Below are positions 37,311-47,116 of a DNA stretch of 64,000 bases, piece after piece. The stretch is from an uncultured Shewanella sp. (GTDB taxonomy: Bacteria > Pseudomonadota > Gammaproteobacteria > Enterobacterales > Shewanellaceae), in contig NZ_CANMUW010000002.1 in NCBI RefSeq assembly GCF_947501225.1, positions 124,001-188,000 of the forward strand, in the 5' to 3' direction. The notes beneath the pieces are model-generated. The model had not been told where the DNA came from. It saw only the letters and a list, made by a program, of their open reading frames with translations, and searched no databases. Both the position numbers and the translations under genes were made by a program. Position 1 is the first letter of the stretch. Each line of letters begins with the position of its first letter.

Positions 37311-38201
37311 ATGCAAGATAGATTTATAAAGTGCATCTCAGAGTTGCCCAAACCACTATCCGATGCATTGGTACCCATGTTGAATGCCGAATTTGCCGGC
37401 CATATCGATGCTCAGCAACTTAGCACCCTCATCACCAAGAGCGGGCTCGAAGAGAGTGAGCTGCTGCTCGCTCTGCTTCCGGTCGCGGCCGCACTGGCTA
37501 AACCACCTATCAGTGAATTTTATGTTGGTGCCATCGCCAAGGGAAAGAGCGGCGACATCTATATGGGGGCCAATATGGAGCTCTCCGGTGAAGCACTTTT
37601 CCATTCTGTGCATGCAGAGCAGAGTGCTATCAGCCATGCGTGGCTCAGCGGCGAGCGTCAAATTGAAGATGTCATCGTTAACTTCTCACCATGTGGCCAC
37701 TGCCGCCAGTTTATGAACGAACTGGTTGAGGGGCAAAAGGTGAAGATCCACCTCCCTGAGCAGCAGACCCAACCTCTCTCCCATTATCTGCCCTATGCCT
37801 TCGGACCTGGCGACCTGAACATCACCGAGCCCTTGTTGTCCAAGCAACAACATGAGCTAACCCTGGACAGTTCAGACCCGATGATCATCGAGGCGCTCGA
37901 TCACGCAAGTTTAAGCTATGCTCCTTACACCAATAGTTATGCCGCCGTAGTTCTGGAAACGCAAGATGGTGCAACCTATTGTGGCCGTTATGCCGAAAAT
38001 GCAGCGTTTAACCCCTCTATGCTCCCCATGCAGATGGCACTTTCTACCATGGCGAGACATAACCGAGAGTTCAGTGAGATAACTCGTGCGGTATTGATCG
38101 AATCGGCCGGCGGAAAAATCTCTCTGGTTGGCGCGACCATGGATGCGCTGCACGCCGTTGCGGCGGTTGAACTTGAGCATATCGTTCTCGATCCCGAGTA
38201 A
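37311..38201 (+). CDS. cdd: Cytidine deaminase
   Basis: A homodimeric zinc enzyme that deaminates cytidine and deoxycytidine in pyrimidine salvage. The 296-residue length is that of the E. coli two-domain type. The catalytic zinc motif is [14 protein letters not shown] (His and proton-shuttle Glu) with [15 protein letters not shown] providing two Cys. The second half ([19 protein letters not shown], then [15 protein letters not shown]) is the degenerate non-catalytic domain. It is preceded by about 96 bases after sbcB, with an AGGACC site, and followed by a strong terminator. Confidence 0.97.
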   Translation: MQDRFIKCISELPKPLSDALVPMLNAEFAGHIDAQQLSTLITKSGLEESELLLALLPVAAALAKPPISEFYVGAIAKGKSGDIYMGANMELSGEALFHSVHAEQSAISHAWLSGERQIEDVIVNFSPCGHCRQFMNELVEGQKVKIHLPEQQTQPLSHYLPYAFGPGDLNITEPLLSKQQHELTLDSSDPMIIEALDHASLSYAPYTNSYAAVVLETQDGATYCGRYAENAAFNPSMLPMQMALSTMARHNREFSEITRAVLIESAGGKISLVGATMDALHAVAAVELEHIVLDPE

Positions 38202-38216
38202 GCTGGTTTAACTCAC

Positions 38217-38249
38217 AAAAAAAAGGACTGCCGAAGCAGTCCTTTTTTC
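38217..38249. terminator. Bidirectional terminator between cdd and the dehydrogenase gene
   Basis: AAAAGGACTGC-CGAA-GCAGTCCTTTT has an 11-bp stem and a stable CGAA loop, with A-run and T-run on its two sides, between convergent genes. Confidence 0.9.
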
Positions 38250-38269
38250 TTAAATAATTTCTATGGATA

Positions 38270-39145
38270 TTATTTTCTGTTGCGCTCGAGTTTCGCCAGA
38301 AGACTCGATGTATCCCAACGATTGCCTCCGATAGCCTGTACCTCCGAATAAAACTGATCGACTAACGCAGTCAGCGGAAGATGTGAACCGTTCTTTCTGG
38401 CTTCATCCAGTGCAATGTTGAGATCTTTACGCATCCAGTCAACGGCAAAACCGAGATTATACTCACCCTGCCACATGGTCTGATAACGATTCTCCATCTG
38501 CCAGGATTGTGCGGCGCCCTTACTGATCACCTCAACTACCTTCTCACCATCGAGTCCTGCACTGCGGGCAAAATGAAGTCCCTCAGCAAGCCCCTGAACC
38601 ACGCCAGCAATACAAATCTGATTAACCATCTTAGTGAGCTGACCGGCACCGATATCCCCAAGGCGTTCGATACAGCGAGCATACGCATCGATAACGGGCT
38701 TAGCCTGCTCAAAGACTTCGGCATCACCGCCGCTCATCACGGTAAGAACGCCGTTCTCGGCGCCGGCTTGCCCGCCTGAAACCGGTGCATCGAGAAACCC
38801 GATCCCCGCTTCAGAGGCTCTCTGGCCTATCTCCCTGGCAACATCGGCCGATGCCGTAGTATGATCGACAAGAATCGCTTTAGGGTTCATCGCCTTAAGC
38901 ACCCCGGAGCCACCTAAGGTCACCTCTTTCAGATCGTCATCGTTACCGACACAGATAAAGACGAACTCCTGACCCAGTGCGGCAAGTTCCGGCGTAGGCT
39001 CATACTTTCCGCCATATTCGTTGACCCAGGCTTCAGCCTTGCTCCGGGTGCGATTGTAAACGGTGACATCGTGCCCTGCGTTCATCAGGTGCCCCGCCAT
39101 CGGGTATCCCATAACCCCCAAACCGATAAATGCTACTTTTGCCAT
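38270..39145 (-). CDS. NAD(P)-dependent beta-hydroxyacid dehydrogenase (GarR/MmsB-like)
   Basis: A member of the 3-hydroxyisobutyrate / tartronate semialdehyde reductase family. It has the Rossmann motif KVAFIGLGVMGYPMAGHL, the substrate-binding FLDAPVSGGQAGAENG and the catalytic-Lys segment GAGQLTKMVNQICIAGVVQG (K in the conserved GxGxxxKxxxN). The specific substrate is not determinable from sequence: family members reduce tartronate semialdehyde, oxidise 3-hydroxyisobutyrate or act on related acids. ATG at 39145 (third residue of the longest frame) has AAGGG six bases upstream and fits the usual family start; the first ATG directly abuts that site. It is 291 residues. It is monocistronic and has no catabolic neighbours. 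Confidence 0.88.
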   Translation of the reverse strand: MAKVAFIGLGVMGYPMAGHLMNAGHDVTVYNRTRSKAEAWVNEYGGKYEPTPELAALGQEFVFICVGNDDDLKEVTLGGSGVLKAMNPKAILVDHTTASADVAREIGQRASEAGIGFLDAPVSGGQAGAENGVLTVMSGGDAEVFEQAKPVIDAYARCIERLGDIGAGQLTKMVNQICIAGVVQGLAEGLHFARSAGLDGEKVVEVISKGAAQSWQMENRYQTMWQGEYNLGFAVDWMRKDLNIALDEARKNGSHLPLTALVDQFYSEVQAIGGNRWDTSSLLAKLERNRK

Positions 39146-39219
39146 CTCCATCCCTTATTCGTTTTTGTTATTCCCGGCTAGTTTAGCACCCTGTACATTT
39201 TTTATGAAAGCCGGATAGC

Positions 39220-39244
39220 AAAAAGACACCCGAGGGTGCCTTTT
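39220..39244 (-). terminator. Terminator after thioesterase gene
   Basis: AAAAG-A-CACCC-GA-GGGTG-C-CTTTT forms a symmetric stem. On the minus strand it ends in a T-run and lies just past the thioesterase stop. Confidence 0.75.
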
Positions 39245-39265
39245 AGGTATCGATAGCGATTCAGT

Positions 39266-39742
39266 TTAACTTACATGTGCTTCCATCTCGGCACCAATTT
39301 TCTTACGCATCTCCATCAAGCGAATGGCGGAATCACGTAACTTAATGTCTTCATCGGTTTGCGGCACCCACTCGGGTACTTGGGTAGGATGCCCGGCATC
39401 GTCTACGGCAACCATGATCACCACACAATGGGTAGTGAGGTGACGTTCCGGGTTCTTTGGGTCTCCGGCACGAACATCGATGCCAAGATGCATGGAGGTA
39501 CGTCCTGTATAGATCACTTTTGCCGTTGTTTCGACAATATTACCCACATGGATCGGTTTCACAAATCTGATCCCGCCTGCATATGCCGTAATACAGTACT
39601 TACCACTCCAGCCAGCCGAACAGGCGTAAGCGGCTAAATCGATCCACTTCATTACCGCCCCACCGTGAACCTTACCACCGAAGTTTACATCAGCAGGTTC
39701 CGCCAGAAACCTTAGGGTTATCTCTCGATCTTTACCGGCCAT
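39266..39742 (-). CDS. Acyl-CoA thioesterase (hotdog fold, YciA/ACOT-like)
   Basis: A 158-residue hotdog-fold thioesterase. It shows the family features DVNFGGKVHGGAVMKWIDLA, where the Asn/His and the acidic residue form the active region, then FVKPIHVGNIVETTAKVIYT and TSMHLGIDVRAGDPKN. It would hydrolyse acyl-CoA to free acid and CoA; chain-length preference is unknown. It is monocistronic with its own terminator. The adjacent fatty-acid cluster shares a lipid theme but is separated by another gene. Confidence 0.9.
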   Translation of the reverse strand: MAGKDREITLRFLAEPADVNFGGKVHGGAVMKWIDLAAYACSAGWSGKYCITAYAGGIRFVKPIHVGNIVETTAKVIYTGRTSMHLGIDVRAGDPKNPERHLTTHCVVIMVAVDDAGHPTQVPEWVPQTDEDIKLRDSAIRLMEMRKKIGAEMEAHVS

Positions 39743-39847
39743 TTCAATCTCAAATCAATTAGAGGATAAAATAAGTGTACGCCATAATGAGTCAATGGCG
39801 TACCACAATAGAAGAGAATACGGATTATTTAGTGATAGTTTAACCAG

Positions 39848-40216
39848 TTAGCCTAATTTCATAACGATAAAACTGGAAACGAAAATGAAAGGTATCGCGA
39901 GACGATAAACCCAGAGTTGGACCTTGTCACTTAGCAACCTGGAACCTTTGATGGCCGAATAAACAAAGAGCCCCGCTAAGAAAAGCAACAAGACTTCGAC
40001 ACCTGCAACACTATCGGTTTCGCCCCCCGCATAAATCGCGGTCACAAGCAGGGCAAACCATACCATTGCAAACCCTGCAGCTGCGGCTGTGAAGGTCTTC
40101 ATGCCAATAGTCAGCTTAGGATGTGACTCAAGGGTTTCACCTCTCACAAGCTCATTCAGGTTTGCCGTTAACGCGCCGACAAGCGGCATTAGAGGAAGTA
40201 CAATAAGATTTAACAC
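39848..40216 (-). CDS. Membrane protein of unknown function
   Basis: A GTG at 40216 has AAGGA seven bases upstream, whereas the longest frame begins at an unsupported TTG at 40279, so GTG is chosen. The resulting protein has 122 residues and four hydrophobic segments: NLIVLPLMPLVGALTANL at 3-20, FTAAAAGFAMVWFALLVTAI about 42-62, VLLLFLAGLFVYSAI about 74-90, and LAIPFIFVSSFIVMKL at the end. No named family is recognised. It lies between the thioesterase and fabF on the same strand, but terminators on both sides make it an independent unit. Confidence 0.65.
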   Translation of the reverse strand: MLNLIVLPLMPLVGALTANLNELVRGETLESHPKLTIGMKTFTAAAAGFAMVWFALLVTAIYAGGETDSVAGVEVLLLFLAGLFVYSAIKGSRLLSDKVQLWVYRLAIPFIFVSSFIVMKLG

Positions 40217-40416
40217 GTAAGGTTCCTTAAACCCGAAATTACAGATCGCCAGTATCTGCCTATAACAGGAAAGATCCAATAGAGATGAACTAAGGTTAAT
40301 CTAATCGTTAGCAAGCGTTAATCTTTTGCTTTATCAGCAAGTTAAGAAGAGTGAGACACATGGTAAATAACTAGATCACTATGGGTTAATTCAGGTTGGT
40401 CTTACGTTAACAGAGA

Positions 40417-40443
40417 TAAAAAAAGCGCCGGGCGGCGCTTTTT
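40417..40443 (-). terminator. Terminator of the fab cluster (after fabF)
   Basis: On the minus strand AAAAAGCGCC-GCCC-GGCGC then TTTTTTT. It begins about 18 bases after the fabF stop. Confidence 0.9.
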
Positions 40444-40460
40444 AATCTCTGACTCGAGAG

Positions 40461-41699
40461 TTACCCTTTTTTAAACAACAGGGAACCGTTAGTACCGCCG
40501 AAGCCAAATGAGTTACAAAGGGCATAATCGAACTTATGATCCCTTGCGGTGTGAGGAACGAAATCTAAATCACAACCTTCATCCGGATTATCCAGATTCA
40601 ATGTTGGCGGGATCACCTGATCTTTAAGTGCAAGCAGTGTAATGATGGCTTCCACGGAGCCTGCAGCCCCCAACAGGTGTCCGGTCATCGACTTAGTCGA
40701 ACTGACCAGCAGATCATAGGCATGATCGCCAAATACAGACTTAACGGCAGACGCTTCGGCCTTATCACCCGCAGGGGTCGATGTGCCGTGGGCGTTAATA
40801 TAACCTATGCTTTCGTTCGCGACCTTCGCATCTTTAATGGCATTAGCCATAGCGGCGGCAGCACCTGCACCATCTGCTGGCGGTGATGTCATATGGAATG
40901 CATCGCCGCTCATACCGAAACCAACAAGCTCGCCATAGATGGTGGCTCCACGCGCCTTGGCATGCTCATACTCTTCCATAACCATGACACCGGCACCATC
41001 ACCGATCACGAAACCATCACGGTCTCTATCCCACGGGCGACTCGCCGCTTGCGGATCGTCATTACGTGTCGATAACGCCTTAGCCGAGCCGAATCCACCG
41101 ACGGCCAATGGGCATGTCACATCTTCTGCGCCACCGGCAACCATCACATCCGCATCACCATAAGCGATAGTACGGGCCGCAAAACCTATGTTATGCACAC
41201 CGGTTGTACAGGCGGTCGTAACTGCAAAGTTAGGCCCTGTCATACCGTATTTAATCGAAAGGTGACCAGAGATCATGTTGATGATGGTACTGGGAACGAA
41301 AAATGGCGATATTTTACGTGGACCGCCCTTCAGCAGTGCCGAGTGAGCTTGTTCGATGAGCGGCATCCCGCCCATACCCGCACCGACCGCAGTCCCTACC
41401 CGAGCCGGATCTAACTTATCCATCTCCAGACCCGAGTCTGTGATAGCCTGAATACCGGCAGCCATACCATACTGGATAAACAGATCCATCTTGCGAGCGT
41501 CTTTCTTAGACATATACTGCTCGACTTCAAAATCTTTAACCGAGCCGCTGAAACGAGTAGAAAACTCGCTGGCATCGAATTTTGTTATCGGCGCTATGCC
41601 ACTTTTACCGGAAACGAGCGCTTTCCAGGAGGAATCAACGGTGTTCCCTACAGGAGTGACTAAGCCAATACCTGTTACGACTACACGACGTTTAGACAC
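40461..41699 (-). CDS. fabF: 3-oxoacyl-ACP synthase II
   Basis: A condensing enzyme elongating acyl-ACP with malonyl-ACP; FabF also controls membrane unsaturation with temperature. The catalytic triad is visible: TTACTTGVH (Cys), [11 protein letters not shown] (His) and [14 protein letters not shown] (Lys then His). A GTG at 41699, with AGGTG six bases upstream, yields [20 protein letters not shown] and 412 residues, the usual FabF length. The longer frame from the ATG at 41717 overlaps the ribosome site. It lies about 225 bases after acpP with a hairpin between, so it may have its own promoter as well as read-through. Confidence 0.97.
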   Translation of the reverse strand: MSKRRVVVTGIGLVTPVGNTVDSSWKALVSGKSGIAPITKFDASEFSTRFSGSVKDFEVEQYMSKKDARKMDLFIQYGMAAGIQAITDSGLEMDKLDPARVGTAVGAGMGGMPLIEQAHSALLKGGPRKISPFFVPSTIINMISGHLSIKYGMTGPNFAVTTACTTGVHNIGFAARTIAYGDADVMVAGGAEDVTCPLAVGGFGSAKALSTRNDDPQAASRPWDRDRDGFVIGDGAGVMVMEEYEHAKARGATIYGELVGFGMSGDAFHMTSPPADGAGAAAAMANAIKDAKVANESIGYINAHGTSTPAGDKAEASAVKSVFGDHAYDLLVSSTKSMTGHLLGAAGSVEAIITLLALKDQVIPPTLNLDNPDEGCDLDFVPHTARDHKFDYALCNSFGFGGTNGSLLFKKG

Positions 41700-41878
41700 A
41701 CTTTCACCTATATACATTGAGTTAATCGATCACAGCGATTTAATGCTGTATGGAGAATTACTAACCAGAGGAATAAAATATATACCCAAACTGACCCAAG
41801 TTACAAAATTGCGCAGATTGAGAAGTGATGAAGTTCAAAACATGAAAAAGTTGAACGGAAAATTCCAATAGCCGGAAA

Positions 41879-41912
41879 CAAAAACAGGCAGCATAAATGC
41901 TGCCTGTTTTCT
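41879..41912 (-). terminator. Hairpin/terminator between acpP and fabF
   Basis: AAAACAGGCAGCAT-AA-ATGCTGCCTGTTTT is a perfect 14-bp stem with T-run on the minus strand, right after acpP. It probably limits read-through into fabF and helps make acpP the most abundant product. Confidence 0.88.
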
Positions 41913-41923
41913 AGAATTCAGGA

Positions 41924-42157
41924 TTACTGATTCTTTGAAACGTAGTCGATCGCTGCCTGAACAGTAGTGATCTTTTCAGCTTCTTCATCAGGGATCTCGG
42001 TGTCAAACTCTTCTTCCAGAGCCATAACCAACTCAACAGTGTCCAGAGAATCTGCACCCAAGTCGTCAACGAAAGATGCGGCAGACTTAACGTCTTCCTC
42101 TTTAACACCCAGTTGCTCAATAATGATTTTCTTTACACGTTCTTCGATGTTGCTCAT
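41924..42157 (-). CDS. acpP: Acyl carrier protein
   Basis: A 77-residue acidic four-helix carrier for fatty-acid synthesis. The phosphopantetheine attachment site is in [20 protein letters not shown] (Ser in the DSL motif). It starts [20 protein letters not shown], nearly identical to the E. coli protein in this region. It lies about 160 bases after fabG, has a good AGGAA ribosome site and is followed by a strong terminator. It serves all of the Fab enzymes here, PlsX and LpxM. Confidence 0.99.
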   Translation of the reverse strand: MSNIEERVKKIIIEQLGVKEEDVKSAASFVDDLGADSLDTVELVMALEEEFDTEIPDEEAEKITTVQAAIDYVSKNQ

Positions 42158-42316
42158 TAGTTTCTTTCCTATTCAAATTACGCACTTGCGCAAGATTGCG
42201 AGTAGTTTATTCAATTTGGCACACAATGCAAGCTTAACTTTCGTGGTCTAACCACGAATTTAAACACATATTGATGAGGATCATCAATAATTAAGCACAT
42301 TTTCTGCCATTCACCC

Positions 42317-43063
42317 TTAAGCCATGTACATGCCACCATTCACATGGAGAGTCTCTCCCGTGATGTATGCGGCGGAGTCTGAAGCTAAGAAAAGCACAGC
42401 ATTGGCGATCTCTTGTGCCTGACCCAAACGCTCCATCGGAACCTGAGACATAATAGCTTGTTGCTGCTCTTCCGTCAGCTCATCAGTCATATCAGTCTGG
42501 ATAAATCCAGGAGCAATAGCATTCACTGTTATTTGACGAGATGCAACCTCTCTTGCGAGAGATTTTGTAAATCCAATTAAACCAGCCTTGGCTGCACAGT
42601 AGTTAGTTTGTCCCGGATTGCCCATAGAGCCTACGACAGAGCCGATATTGATGATTCGACCATTACGTTTTTTCATCATAGGTCGCATCGCGGCCTTTGA
42701 GGTACGAAACAGCGAAGTAAGGTTAGTATCGATAATATCTGACCATTCATCGTCTTTCATACGCATCAATAAATTATCACGAGTGATGCCGGCATTGTTA
42801 ACTAAAATGTTAACTTCTCCGGTTTTTTCTTTTATTTGTGCGAAAAGATCCGTTACAGACTGGCCATCGGTGACATTAAGAACCAGACCCAGACCATTAT
42901 CCCCCAGGTACTCCTGAATCGCTGCGGCGCCACGCTCGCTCGTTGCAGTTCCAACAACGGTTGCTCCGGCAGCGACCAGCGTCTCGGCAACGGCACGGCC
43001 AATCCCACGGCTTGCACCGGTAACAAGCGCAACTTTGCCTGTTAAATCTATACTAACACTCAT
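42317..43063 (-). CDS. fabG: 3-oxoacyl-ACP reductase
   Basis: An NADPH-dependent short-chain dehydrogenase that reduces 3-oxoacyl-ACP. The 248-residue protein has the cofactor motif VTGASRGIGRAVAETL, NNAGITRDNLLMRM, and the catalytic Ser-Tyr-Lys: NIGSVVGSMGNPGQTNYCAA with YCAAK. The C-terminal signature GETLHVNGGMYMA is standard for FabG. It follows fabD after nine bases in the canonical cluster. Confidence 0.98.
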   Translation of the reverse strand: MSVSIDLTGKVALVTGASRGIGRAVAETLVAAGATVVGTATSERGAAAIQEYLGDNGLGLVLNVTDGQSVTDLFAQIKEKTGEVNILVNNAGITRDNLLMRMKDDEWSDIIDTNLTSLFRTSKAAMRPMMKKRNGRIINIGSVVGSMGNPGQTNYCAAKAGLIGFTKSLAREVASRQITVNAIAPGFIQTDMTDELTEEQQQAIMSQVPMERLGQAQEIANAVLFLASDSAAYITGETLHVNGGMYMA

Positions 43064-43072
43064 GAATAACTC

Positions 43073-44002
43073 CTATTCGGTCAATGCAGCAAAAGACGCT
43101 ACATCGTTAACCGCTTTTGCTGTAAGCGATCGGTTAATTCTTTTAGCCAGCCCGGTCAAAACCTTACCAGGTCCAATTTCATAAAGATGCGTAATGCCAC
43201 TTTCCGCCATTGCGCTCACAGAGTCAGACCATCGGACCGGGCAATATAACTGCCTGACCAGAGCGTCTTTAATCTCTGTCACGGCCTCCGGGCTCGCCAC
43301 ATCGACGTTGTTGATTACTTTAATCTTCGGCGCATTAAACTCGATTGACTCTAGTGCAACTGCCAGCTTTTCCGCTGCTGGTCGCATCAATTCACAGTGA
43401 GAAGGAACACTTACCGGAAGCGCCACGGCCATCTTGGCGCCAGCCTCTTTACATGCCGCAGCGGCACGTTCAACCGCGGCCTTACTGCCGGCAATAACGA
43501 CCTGGCCCGGGCTGTTATAATTGACGGGGCTGACAACCTCGCCCTGCCCTGCATCTGCACAACACTTAGCGATGGCATCATTATCTAAACCTATGATGGC
43601 AAACATGGCACCGCTACCGGCTGGTACCGCCTTCTGCATCAACTGACCACGTAACTCAACCAGCTTAACCGCATCTTTAAACTCGATGACACCGCCGCAG
43701 ACCAAGGCTGAGTATTCACCCAGGCTATGACCGGCAAGTACTGTCGGCATCGGCTTACCTGAGGCTTCATATGCTCGCCAGATTGCAACACTGGCGGTAA
43801 GCAGCGCGGGCTGTGTCTTATCGGTTTCGTTGAGCGTTTCGGCCGGTCCCTGTTGAACCAGCTCCCACAGATCGTATCCTAAGACTTCACTCGCTTGAGA
43901 AAATGTTTGAGCAACGATCTCATGCTCAGCAGCAAGCTCGGCCAACATCCCAATGGCTTGAGAGCCTTGGCCAGGAAAAATAAAAGCTGAATTTTCCATC
44001 AT
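43073..44002 (-). CDS. fabD: Malonyl-CoA:ACP transacylase
   Basis: It transfers malonyl groups from CoA to ACP to feed chain extension. The 309-residue protein has the N-terminal FIFPGQGSQAIGMLAEL, nucleophile motif LAGHSLGEYSALVCGG (Ser), the RGQLMQKAV segment with substrate-binding Arg, and the catalytic His in VPSHCELMRPAAEK. Its position between fabH and fabG is canonical. The ATG at 44002 is followed by a second in-frame ATG; either could be used. Confidence 0.98.
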   Translation of the reverse strand: MMENSAFIFPGQGSQAIGMLAELAAEHEIVAQTFSQASEVLGYDLWELVQQGPAETLNETDKTQPALLTASVAIWRAYEASGKPMPTVLAGHSLGEYSALVCGGVIEFKDAVKLVELRGQLMQKAVPAGSGAMFAIIGLDNDAIAKCCADAGQGEVVSPVNYNSPGQVVIAGSKAAVERAAAACKEAGAKMAVALPVSVPSHCELMRPAAEKLAVALESIEFNAPKIKVINNVDVASPEAVTEIKDALVRQLYCPVRWSDSVSAMAESGITHLYEIGPGKVLTGLAKRINRSLTAKAVNDVASFAALTE

Positions 44003-44050
44003 TTATCCTATGACAATTCAAAAATTAATACTGACAGATTTAAACAAGAG

Positions 44051-45010
44051 TTAAAAACGAATTAGGGCGCTTCCCCACGCAAATCCGGCACCAAACGCTT
44101 CGAGCAGGATCAGCTGACCTCGTTGAATACGGCCGTCTCTGACAGCTTCATCTAAGGCGATGGGAACCGATGCAGCAGAAGTGTTACCATGTTTAGCTAA
44201 GGTTAATACCACCTTGTCCAAGCTCATATCGAGCTTCTTGGCAGTCGCCTTAATGATTCGGAAGTTAGCTTGATGCGGAACCAACCAATCAATTTCAGAC
44301 TTATCGATCTGATTGATTCTCAGGGTCTCAGTGACAACCTGTGACAGTTGAGTCACTGCAACTTTAAATACGTCATTCCCCTTCATCGTCATGTAACCGA
44401 CAGCTGCAGAGGTCTCTCCGCTACGGGGAGGAAAAGAACACTTGAGCAGATCCCCTTGCCTGCCATCGGCATAGATATGCGTAGACAGTATGCCAGGCTC
44501 GTTTGAACAACCCACCACAGCGGCACCGGCACCATCACCAAACAGGATTATAGTACTACGATCTTCAGGCTCACAGAGGCGGGATAATACATCTGCACCG
44601 ATCACTAATATCTTTTTAGCAGCCCCTGACTTAACGAATTGGTCGGCGACTGAAAGCGCATAAACAAAGCCGGAGCAAGCTGCTGCGATATCGAATGCTG
44701 GAATGGTGTGAACACCTAGCTTTGCCTGGATTTCACAGGCCGCCGCAGGAAACGCATTGCTGGCACTCGTCGTACCGCAGACGATCATATCGAGTTCACT
44801 TGCGTCGATACCTGCCATCTCGAGTGCCTTAACCGCAGCTTCGTAGCCCATAGTTGAAACAGACTCGTCGGCAGCGGCAATTCTGCGCTCTGAAATACCT
44901 GTACGTTCAACAATCCACTGGTCACTGGTTTCAACCATCTGTTCCAGATCTTGATTGCTACGCACTTGCGCTGGCAGATAGCTACCAGTTCCAAGAATTT
45001 TTGTATGCAT
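44051..45010 (-). CDS. fabH: 3-oxoacyl-ACP synthase III
   Basis: It initiates fatty-acid synthesis by condensing acetyl-CoA with malonyl-ACP. The 319-residue protein contains [20 protein letters not shown] (catalytic Cys), [20 protein letters not shown] (His) and [20 protein letters not shown] (Asn), plus [19 protein letters not shown] at the end. It lies 11 bases after plsX and 48 before fabD, in a tightly spaced operon. Confidence 0.98.
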   Translation of the reverse strand: MHTKILGTGSYLPAQVRSNQDLEQMVETSDQWIVERTGISERRIAAADESVSTMGYEAAVKALEMAGIDASELDMIVCGTTSASNAFPAAACEIQAKLGVHTIPAFDIAAACSGFVYALSVADQFVKSGAAKKILVIGADVLSRLCEPEDRSTIILFGDGAGAAVVGCSNEPGILSTHIYADGRQGDLLKCSFPPRSGETSAAVGYMTMKGNDVFKVAVTQLSQVVTETLRINQIDKSEIDWLVPHQANFRIIKATAKKLDMSLDKVVLTLAKHGNTSAASVPIALDEAVRDGRIQRGQLILLEAFGAGFAWGSALIRF

Positions 45011-45021
45011 ATAAGGAGATA

Positions 45022-46050
45022 TCAGTTATTAATGTCTAAAAGAATCGACTCGAGACGTTCTTCAATCATCTGAGGGAGTCGACGTTGTGCCTCTGTAACA
45101 GCTAGACTAATTGCTTGTAAATAAGCGGATTCATCGGCACTTCCATGACTTTTTACTACAATTCCGCGCAATCCTATCAAACTTGCACCGTTGTAGTGGT
45201 CGGGGTTCATCTGATTAAGGACAGAATTTATACGAGGGGCGATCATTTTGGCCATTAATCGTACAAAAAAACCTTTGGTAAGCCCTTTTTCCAGCTGATG
45301 CACCAATAAACGGGCTATACCTTCAGAAGTTTTTAAGGTGATGTTACCCACAAAGCCATCACAAACAATCACATCTACACTGCCGGAAAAGAGATCATTC
45401 CCTTCGATAAACCCAGTATAATTGATCTGTGGACTTTGTTGTAAAAGTTGACCCGCTTGTTGAACCTGATCGTTACCCTTTATCTCCTCGATGCCAACAT
45501 TCAACAATGCGACCTTGGGAGAAGCGTTCTTATCAACGGCTTCACAAAGCACTGAGCCCATGACGGCAAACTGAAAGAGTGTTTCAGAACAGCAGGAGAC
45601 ATTGGCTCCTAAATCGAGAAGATAGACAGGTTTTTTATTAACCGCAGGCAGGCAACTGACGAGTGCAGGTCTGTCGATACCCGGAAGCGTTTTAAGTAAA
45701 ACCTTTGACATGGCCATGAGCGCACCGGTGTTGCCGGCACTCAAACAGGCTTGCGCCTTACCATCTCTGACCAATTCGATAGCCAGCCGCATGGAGCTTT
45801 GCTTTCGGTTTCTGAGCGCATGGGCGGGGCGATCAGACATAGTGACAACTTCTGTCGTATGAACGATTTCAATTCGCCGAAGAACCGCTGTTTCAACTTG
45901 AGAAAGGTATCTCTCAATTTCAGCTTTATTGCCAACTAGGAAAATATTTAGAAAGGAATATAAACGAAGTGCCTGCAAGGCTGCAGGCACTGTGATGCGG
46001 GGGCCATGATCGCCCCCCATCGCATCTAACGCAAGCGTCAGATTAGTCAT
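45022..46050 (-). CDS. plsX: Phosphate acyltransferase PlsX
   Basis: A cytoplasmic, membrane-associated enzyme that converts acyl-ACP to acyl-phosphate for PlsY-dependent phospholipid synthesis. The 342-residue protein begins [20 protein letters not shown] and has [40 protein letters not shown] and [20 protein letters not shown], all typical of PlsX. It lies between rpmF and fabH in the canonical cluster, coordinating lipid synthesis and ribosome production. Confidence 0.98.
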   Translation of the reverse strand: MTNLTLALDAMGGDHGPRITVPAALQALRLYSFLNIFLVGNKAEIERYLSQVETAVLRRIEIVHTTEVVTMSDRPAHALRNRKQSSMRLAIELVRDGKAQACLSAGNTGALMAMSKVLLKTLPGIDRPALVSCLPAVNKKPVYLLDLGANVSCCSETLFQFAVMGSVLCEAVDKNASPKVALLNVGIEEIKGNDQVQQAGQLLQQSPQINYTGFIEGNDLFSGSVDVIVCDGFVGNITLKTSEGIARLLVHQLEKGLTKGFFVRLMAKMIAPRINSVLNQMNPDHYNGASLIGLRGIVVKSHGSADESAYLQAISLAVTEAQRRLPQMIEERLESILLDINN

Positions 46051-46065
46051 AAAGGTAGCAACAAA

Positions 46066-46236
46066 TTACTTGTTGATAACCTTTTGACCACGGTAGAAAC
46101 CATCCGCAGTCACGTTGTGACGACGGTGTAGTTCACCACTCGTAGCATCCACTGACAATTGAGCAGTGCTCAATGAATCGTGTGAACGGCGCATTCCGCG
46201 CTTTGAACGAGATTTTTTATTCTGCTGTACAGCCAT
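46066..46236 (-). CDS. rpmF: 50S ribosomal protein L32
   Basis: A 56-residue protein, [20 protein letters not shown] then [20 protein letters not shown] and a C-terminal [16 protein letters not shown]. This is L32 of the gammaproteobacterial type, without the zinc-binding Cys found in some other bacteria. AGGAGAC lies eight bases upstream of ATG. It sits 17 bases after yceD and 15 before plsX, the canonical arrangement that ties ribosome and lipid synthesis. Confidence 0.98.
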   Translation of the reverse strand: MAVQQNKKSRSKRGMRRSHDSLSTAQLSVDATSGELHRRHNVTADGFYRGQKVINK

Positions 46237-46253
46237 TTGACCTGTCTCCTAGA

Positions 46254-46778
46254 TTACTTGCTCTTCAGTTTTTCTAACACTGCAAACGGATTTGGACGCT
46301 CCTCTTGAGCGGGTTCAATCTCGCCTACTACTATGTCTTGATCCCCTTGCCCACAACTTTCGTTAGCATGCACAGGTATCAGAGGCATAGCGACTATCAA
46401 TTCATCTTCAATCAATTGATGCAGACGAACTTCGCCTATTTCATTACACTCAATAGGGTCATACGCATCCGGGAGCTCATCGATTTCAGCTTCACTCCCA
46501 CAGGGACTAAAGTTGAAGTCGACCGTAACCTCAGTGGTAAATAGCGTCATGCAACGTTGACAATTCAGAGTGAGCTCCGTCACAGCCTTCCCTTTCAGGT
46601 AGACTATCCCCTGTATATCTACGCCACATTCCAACGACACTGTCACATCGGAACAGTCGCCGGCACATAATTCATTCAATCGCTTTAACTGCTTACCAGG
46701 AATCATGCCCTCATAAGAAAGCTGACTCGCCGAAGCGCGTATAGGATCAATTGAAACCGGTATCTTTACTGTTTGCAT
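46254..46778 (-). CDS. yceD: YceD (DUF177) protein, 23S rRNA accumulation
   Basis: A 174-residue protein of the DUF177 family; YceD has been linked to 23S rRNA accumulation. It has four Cys in two positions, LCAGDCSDVTVSLECGVDI and LTLNCQRCMTLFTTEVTVDF, the CxxC being a family feature that may bind metal. The C-terminus ERPNPFAVLEKLKSK is strongly conserved. It begins QTVKIPVSIDPIRASASQLS like the E. coli protein, so the ATG is right. However, the best -10 box lies only 11 bases upstream of that ATG and there is no ribosome site, suggesting a leaderless or nearly leaderless mRNA. It is the first gene of the yceD-rpmF-plsX-fab set. Confidence 0.93.
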   Translation of the reverse strand: MQTVKIPVSIDPIRASASQLSYEGMIPGKQLKRLNELCAGDCSDVTVSLECGVDIQGIVYLKGKAVTELTLNCQRCMTLFTTEVTVDFNFSPCGSEAEIDELPDAYDPIECNEIGEVRLHQLIEDELIVAMPLIPVHANESCGQGDQDIVVGEIEPAQEERPNPFAVLEKLKSK

Positions 46779-47116
46779 AAGGCGCGCATATTATAGTTTG
46801 AAATCCTCAGAGTCAAAGGAAAATTTTCCATCTTTAAATAAGAAGGTAAATTGACCGTTCATTTTGACCCTAAAAACAAAAATTGATGGATTAGAAATTT
46901 TACCCAAGCGGCCTGATTTACTCAAGTATCTCATGATTAAAATAGAAGCGGTTGCGCCGTTTGATCCATAGAAAAATTAAAACAGAGTGATGTTCAACAT
47001 GAAACAAAGTGAAACTGCCGCTTAATTTACACCTTTCAGGTACTAAATCTTAGCTTATTGTGAAAAAATCACCTACTCAGACCACAACAACTCCTCTGTT
47101 CAGGAACAGATAATTT
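46779..47116. other. Divergent spacer between yceD and maf
   Basis: It carries the yceD promoter at its left end. The rest is AT-rich without visible genes; the maf promoter should lie near 47040-47090 but was not resolved. AGGAACAG precedes the maf ATG. Confidence 0.5.
46790..46816 (-). promoter_or_regulatory. Candidate promoter of the yceD-rpmF-plsX-fab operon
   Basis: On the minus strand TTGACT (46816-46811) and TATAAT (46795-46790) are separated by 15 bases. The perfect -10 ends 11 bases before the yceD ATG, giving a 5' leader of about five bases or less. Confidence 0.55.
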
